From contig JAFAVK010000015.1 of NCBI GenBank assembly GCA_019242475.1, positions 1 through 64,000 of the forward strand: 64,000 nucleotides of DNA, read 5' to 3'. Each line of letters opens with the position of its first letter. Within the stretch, counting starts at the first letter, position 1. The DNA comes from Acidobacteriota bacterium (GTDB lineage: Bacteria; Acidobacteriota; Blastocatellia; Pyrinomonadales; Pyrinomonadaceae). The position numbers were made by a program, and so were the translations under genes. The notes below the pieces were generated by a model that saw only the letters and a list, made by a program, of their open reading frames with translations, was not told the DNA's origin and did no database searches. Below are positions 61,101-64,000 of this stretch, in pieces.

Positions 61101-62920
61101 GTTCCGACAGCGGCACTCTCGTCAAACGCCTCGCAGAGCGCGAGGACTTCCGCGAGCGTGCGCTGCTTCGTCGAGCGCGCGGCCGCGGCGTGCGCCTCTT
61201 CGTCTTCCGCGCCGAGCCCGCCGAAGAGCAAAGGCGCGCACAGCTCTATCTGTTCGACCTCCGCCGACCCGGCGGGCGTGGGGCACGCGCCGAGGAAGAC
61301 GCGCGTGGAAAAGTGGTCGGCCTCGCGCTCGCGGTCGATGGCCGGGTTCGTCACGACGGCCACGCGCTCGTGGAAGTAGTCCGAGACGTTGCGCCGCTTC
61401 TGCGAGAGCGCGGCGAGCGGCCCGTCCCACCCCAATCCGCTGATCGGCTCCTTGCCCGACTCGGCCATCTCGCGGACTTCCGACTCCTCGATGCGGCCCC
61501 AGCCGAACGCGGCGAGCCGACGCTCGTCGAGCCCCGCCGCCACGTCGCCGTCGGGGGATTGTACGGGGGACTGTGCGGTCTCTTCGTCAGCCCACTTCAC
61601 GCGGGCGTTGAGGCCGGCCGGGTGGAAGCGCTCGCGCACGTCTTCGAGCGCGCGCCGTTGCAGCTCGTGGTACTCGAAGACCTCGACGCCGACGCCGCGC
61701 TTCAACAAGAAACCCATCTTCTCGCCGGGCGCGAGCGGGCGCGGGTCGCGCACCATGTTCTCCAAAGGCACGACGCCCTTCTCCGAAGAGGCGAAGAACT
61801 CCTTCTCCGTCTCGCCGCACCAGAGCGGCCGGAGGCCCAGAGCGTCGGAGCTGAAAACAATCTCGTCGGCCTGCCGCGCGATGATGGCCGCGGGGCCTTG
61901 CGCGTGCGCGCCGAACGCGCGGCGCCAGTAGCGGTACAGCTCGCGCACGTCCGCGGGGAAGCGCTCGATCTCGCTCCAGACGGGCGGGAAGGCGATCTCC
62001 AAAGCGTTCATCAAACTCAGGCCATACTCGAACATGAAGCTCTCGACGACGCGGTCTAAGACCTGCGAGTCGCTGGCGCGCGGCGGGAGTTGGAAGCCGA
62101 GCGCGAGCGCCTCGCGCCCGAGCCTATCGACCGAGTTGATCTCGCCGTTGTGGCCGAGCGTGGAGAACATCTGCGCGCGCTCGGCGCGCGAGTCGGTGTT
62201 GGTCGAGTAGCGGCCGTGGCCGAGCGAGATGGCCGACTTGAAGTCGGGGTGCGAAAGCTCGGGGAAGTAGCGGCGCAGGGTGTCGGCGTCGCCGCGCACC
62301 TTGTAGATGACGCTGTTCGGGCTTAAGGAAGCGACGTGGACGGGCAGCTCGCGTTCGAGCCGCAGGGTGATGTGAAAGATGTCGCGGTCTTCGACGCCGC
62401 GCGCCGTGCGCGGCAGCGCCGCGACCTGCCAGAACTCGGGCTCGGCGGCGCGCGCCTGCGGCCCCAGGGCCTCTGTGCGCACGCGCGCGGTCTCGCTGAC
62501 GAGCACCTCGAAGCGCGACTCTTCGAACAGCTCGAGCGCGCGCTTCTTAATCTCGCACGCGTCGGCGCGGTGCTCGTGCGGGATCATGACGTGCGCGACG
62601 GTGAACTGCGCGCGGTTGACGAGCGAGCCGCGCAGGGATGCCGCCTCCAGACGCTTGGCCCAGCGCTCGCGCGGGATGTCCGTTTGCAGACCGGCGCCGT
62701 CGCCTTCGCCCTCGACCTCACCCGTGCGGTGGCCCATGCGGGCGAGTGCTTCGAGCGTGCGCTTGACGTTGCCGTGCGAGGCGCGCCCGTCCTTCTTCAC
62801 GTTGGCGATGATGGCGCAGGCGTCGCGCTCCGACTCATCGTGGCGCCAGCGGCTCGGGCGGACGGCGCCGCCCCGCGCCTGCGCGCGCAAGTCGCCGACT
62901 CTATGGGCCGCCTCAGACAT
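58193..62920 (-). CDS. gltB: Glutamate synthase large subunit
   Basis: This 1575-residue enzyme transfers the glutamine amide to 2-oxoglutarate. A 33-residue propeptide precedes the catalytic Cys in [12 protein letters not shown]. The N-terminal amidotransferase has GHGRYSTNT and [12 protein letters not shown] central domain, the FMN/Fe-S synthase domain ([11 protein letters not shown]; Fe-S Cys in [15 protein letters not shown]) and the C-terminal GltB beta-helix ([22 protein letters not shown] in parts) follow. It leads the ilv run, making glutamate for branched-chain transamination. A candidate attenuator sits upstream. Confidence 0.95.
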   Translation of the reverse strand: MSEAAHRVGDLRAQARGGAVRPSRWRHDESERDACAIIANVKKDGRASHGNVKRTLEALARMGHRTGEVEGEGDGAGLQTDIPRERWAKRLEAASLRGSLVNRAQFTVAHVMIPHEHRADACEIKKRALELFEESRFEVLVSETARVRTEALGPQARAAEPEFWQVAALPRTARGVEDRDIFHITLRLERELPVHVASLSPNSVIYKVRGDADTLRRYFPELSHPDFKSAISLGHGRYSTNTDSRAERAQMFSTLGHNGEINSVDRLGREALALGFQLPPRASDSQVLDRVVESFMFEYGLSLMNALEIAFPPVWSEIERFPADVRELYRYWRRAFGAHAQGPAAIIARQADEIVFSSDALGLRPLWCGETEKEFFASSEKGVVPLENMVRDPRPLAPGEKMGFLLKRGVGVEVFEYHELQRRALEDVRERFHPAGLNARVKWADEETAQSPVQSPDGDVAAGLDERRLAAFGWGRIEESEVREMAESGKEPISGLGWDGPLAALSQKRRNVSDYFHERVAVVTNPAIDREREADHFSTRVFLGACPTPAGSAEVEQIELCAPLLFGGLGAEDEEAHAAAARSTKQRTLAEVLALCEAFDESAAVGTSETALADGALRAATVDTTFGEDETLEPALARVCEEAARLVRESRTSVLILDDARAYSGARPGIDAHLALAAVDARLRDERDAEGLSLRRRASLVLRAGSLRNVHDLVFALGCGADAVNPYALFDVAARGAASFEERVKRLVKIASALSVGIEKVLSTMGIHELDGYGRLFASVGLAPDVEDFFGVANYCGTAFAGLSLIDLERDARARLALARGESEEELTKKRPVALPGEFREQPSLWNVAGRVARGEKPYAEFAARLQEIEETKPVALRQLLEVRGTEGHELNSPRGGEVDTRAGRHAAPFYFSAMSFGSQGETSFRAYAEGAKRLDIVCVNGEGGEIPDMLGRYRGHRGQQVASGRFGVNARLLNSCDLLEIKIGQGAKPGEGGLLPGFKVTARIAETRHTPAGIDLISPSNNHDIYSIEDLAQVIEELKTINPRAKISVKIPAIPHLGPIATGVAKARADIIAISGYDGGTGAARKHSLRHTGLPVEIGLREAHRALVRAGLRRHVELWADGGVKSGRDVVRLMLLGADRVGFATMAMAAIGCTSCRECNTGTCHVGITSQLKSPEEALAAGQKHFKPREYELAVEHLVRFFSEVREEIARETARTGLSSTRELVGRVDLLEQVRGHERLDLAWLLEPGEPCALCVSAQEPTVGRARRSLTSLTRVISNSVTELAEAGKEVVYYDDSNVSSGDRALGTHLAGKLTRARLDQLFKGNGNGHAANGNGNGTAAALGLKRAVLKFLEGSVPGNGLGAFNSDGVDIVVHGGVQDGGAKGASGGRIRILKGINHDGVTVDGSVGKCFAYGAQAGLLIVQGDADSRAGIRLSGADLIFGGRLRGRLRDELGNIAARANLKGFAFEYMTSGRGLVLGDPGPWLASGMTGGVVYLLLERELGLDEEAVRRRLAAGAKVSIEQVEESDESSLRELLGHYREALAEALQHAEAEEVARLAEDWRGRFVKLVPKK

Positions 62921-62946
62921 TACTCTCGTTGCAAAAGGCTCGGGGG

Positions 62947-62983
62947 AAAAAAGAGGCCATCAACCCTCGGACGTTGATGGCCT
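62947..62983 (-). terminator. Intrinsic terminator in the gltB leader (candidate attenuator)
   Basis: On the minus strand AGGCCATCAAC and GTTGATGGCCT pair perfectly (62954-62964 with 62973-62983), with an 8-nt loop and then a run of six T (62947-62952), 27 nt before the gltB ATG. A terminator placed before the first gene of a biosynthetic run implies attenuation. Confidence 0.8.
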
Positions 62984-63015
62984 GCCGCACACACTGTCGG
63001 TTGCAGGACAAGCCG

Positions 63016-63135
63016 TCAGGTTACGCGCTTGCGCGCGTGGACGACTACAGCCACGCGCCCTTTAAGGGCGACGGCCGAAGCCTTCCGGCGCCGGAAGTGC
63101 GACTTGACGGAAGTGGCTGGACGCAGATCAGACAT
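63016..63135 (-). CDS. Candidate leader peptide for the gltB-ilv run
   Basis: A 39-codon frame (ATG 63135, TGA 63016-63018) ends 33 nt before the leader terminator. Its C-terminus reads GRVAVVVHARKRVT: four Val codons in five (GTG GCT GTA GTC GTC), close to the stop. Clustered codons for the end-product amino acid are the hallmark of ribosome-mediated attenuators of ilv operons. The peptide is longer and more basic than typical ilv leaders and its ribosome site is weak, so a shorter start is possible. Confidence 0.45.
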   Translation of the reverse strand: MSDLRPATSVKSHFRRRKASAVALKGRVAVVVHARKRVT

Positions 63136-63241
63136 TCCACACACCCGGAGACTGGAGACCCGCCCCGGCCGGCTTTGGCACCACACGGCCGGCGCTTCTC
63201 TCCCCACTATGGGGGCGGATGCTACAACCTTTGGTTCCATT

Positions 63242-63270
63242 TGTATAATTGATAATTTTTACAAGGTCAT
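63242..63270 (-). promoter_or_regulatory. Possible promoter of the gltB-ilv run
   Basis: On the minus strand ATGACC and TATACA are 17 bp apart in the only AT-rich patch upstream of gltB (4 of 6 matches each). Transcription would start about 100 nt before the leader peptide. A TATAAT box on the plus strand (63244-63249) overlaps it. Confidence 0.35.
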
Positions 63271-63360
63271 AAATGACAGCCGTCCCCTCCCCGCGCGACA
63301 GATTCGTCGTTATTCGGGGCGTGAGGACAAAAACGTCGGCAGCCTTTCGCCGCGTCAGCG

Positions 63361-63534
63361 GCGGATGAATTTAGACCGGCCTTTCAAGGCCGGTTTGAGG
63401 TTGAACGAAACGATGCCGCGTCGCGCCAGCGACGCCTGAACGGGCCGAATGGTTTCAGGCGTCGCTGGCGCGACGCGGCATCTTGTTAACATTCGACGTT
63501 CCCGGCCTTGAAAGGCCGGTCTAAATTCACCCGC
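63361..63534. repeat. Nested inverted repeat (cruciform-forming element)
   Basis: Outer arms 63361-63393 and 63502-63534 are complementary at 32 of 33 positions, and each arm contains its own palindrome CCGGCCTTTCAAGGCCGG. An inner perfect 29-bp stem (63412-63440 with 63454-63482) has a 13-nt loop. No gene is present. Confidence 0.9.
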
Positions 63535-63744
63535 CGCTCCGCGGCGCCGACCAAGCGCGACAATTTTGCATGGGCCGAAGGCGCGAACGACGAGATTGTC
63601 TCGTCCGTCGTCGGATGCCAGAAACTTCAAACACACTTAACCCTTGAAAATTCACTACCCGAGCGTCGTGGGGCGCAACGGTACGGGCTTTGCCATCTGA
63701 GTCCGGCCACGAAGGCTGCGAACACAGACGGAGGTCTTAAGCTC

Positions 63745-63957
63745 GTGTCACTGATCTTGAGCGGCAATGAATTCATCTCGGCCGACCCGCTCGGCGCCGG
63801 CGTCCTGGCGGGGCTCTCGAAGCTCGCCTCGCGCAACCCCGTGCTCGTCAACGGCGTCCGCTTGAGCGCGCGGGAGTTGGCCGAGCTAGCCGAGGAGGCG
63901 CGCCGCACCGAGCGCGCCGTCTGGGTCGGCGCCCGCCCGCGGGACGCCGCGAAGTGA
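63745..63957 (+). CDS. Small uncharacterised protein
   Basis: This 70-residue protein starts at GTG 63745, 10 bp after GGAGG. The sequence (MSLILSGNEFISADPLGAG, LAGLSKLASRNPVLVNG, SARELAELAEEARRTERAVWVG) is plausible for a folded alpha/beta protein and uses codons like its neighbours. No family is recognised. It lies alone near the window edge. Confidence 0.5.
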   Translation: MSLILSGNEFISADPLGAGVLAGLSKLASRNPVLVNGVRLSARELAELAEEARRTERAVWVGARPRDAAK

Positions 63958-64000
63958 GTGCGCCCAGCGGCGCCCCGCGACGCGCGCGATGGGAGTCGCG

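Noticed and set aside
59657-62059. 800-codon plus-strand open frame opposite gltB
   Set aside because: It is the antisense of a complete, motif-rich gltB in a GC-rich genome; its translation is Arg/Val/Leu-rich low-complexity without motifs.
62929-63252. Plus-strand 107-codon frame upstream of gltB
   Set aside because: It overlaps the terminator and leader on the other strand and lacks any recognisable protein pattern.

Overview
This window is a 64 kb stretch of a high-GC bacterial chromosome. It is gene-dense and looks like housekeeping plus exported-protein territory, with no phage, plasmid, insertion sequence, CRISPR array or rRNA. The mix of exported S9 peptidases with TolB-like propellers, a very large Ser/Thr kinase-ATPase-TPR signalling protein, a dnaK-dnaJ-hspR operon, EF-hand-like secreted proteins and a DUF2585 membrane protein suggests Acidobacteriota, probably class Blastocatellia. 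That placement is inference from gene content and was not tested.

Layout. 0-6 kb: secreted and surface proteins (EF-hand-like fragment, InlB-repeat protein, OmpA-like protein, S9 peptidase). 6-15 kb: the 1517-residue kinase/cyclase-like/ATPase/TPR regulator, then the heat-shock operon dnaK-dnaJ-hspR. 15-25.6 kb: membrane and envelope genes (pgsA, a metallophosphoesterase, an SLC13 permease, response regulator plus ExbD-like lipoprotein, beta-CASP nuclease, PAP2 phosphatase, K+ channel, GT39 transferase, flippase-like protein). 25.6-27.2 kb: a long non-coding region with nested hairpins and a twelve-unit 21-bp array ahead of an unknown gene. 27-36.6 kb: c-di-GMP parts (REC-GGDEF cyclase, two PilZ proteins), regulators, trxB and fatty-acid-oxidation enzymes. 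36.66 kb: tRNA-Ala(GGC). 36.8-47.7 kb: exported hydrolases (DPP4-like peptidase, GH26 mannanase, GH27 galactosidase, M64 peptidase, GH105). 47.7-63.2 kb: a long minus-strand run from gltB through ilvBHCD to an ATP-grasp ligase, an LLM flavoenzyme, a DUF1684 lipoprotein, an ornithine-cyclodeaminase homologue and a threonine-dehydratase homologue.

Two things stand out beyond gene content. First, about eighteen intergenic sites carry elements whose arms are tandem words of about 7 bp (GGCAGTA, GATGAGT, AACTTTG, GATTTTT, ACGGTTT, GGACTGA, AATTTGA, CACAGAG-type, and an 8-bp CCCCGTCT type). Most are two-armed inverted repeats and several form perfect 24-33 bp stems. They sit tightly against gene 3' ends. 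In seven genes the GGCAGTA word itself supplies the TAG stop codon. Four consecutive spacers downstream of ilvB each carry one. One element is nested inside another, and some loops are conserved between copies. Second, the gltB-ilv run is preceded by a candidate leader peptide with a Val-Ala-Val-Val-Val run and by a perfect intrinsic terminator, the arrangement of a transcription attenuator. The 21-bp array (12 units, globally palindromic) may be related to the 7-bp family, since 21 is three times seven and its units contain GGCAACT and GGCATCT words.
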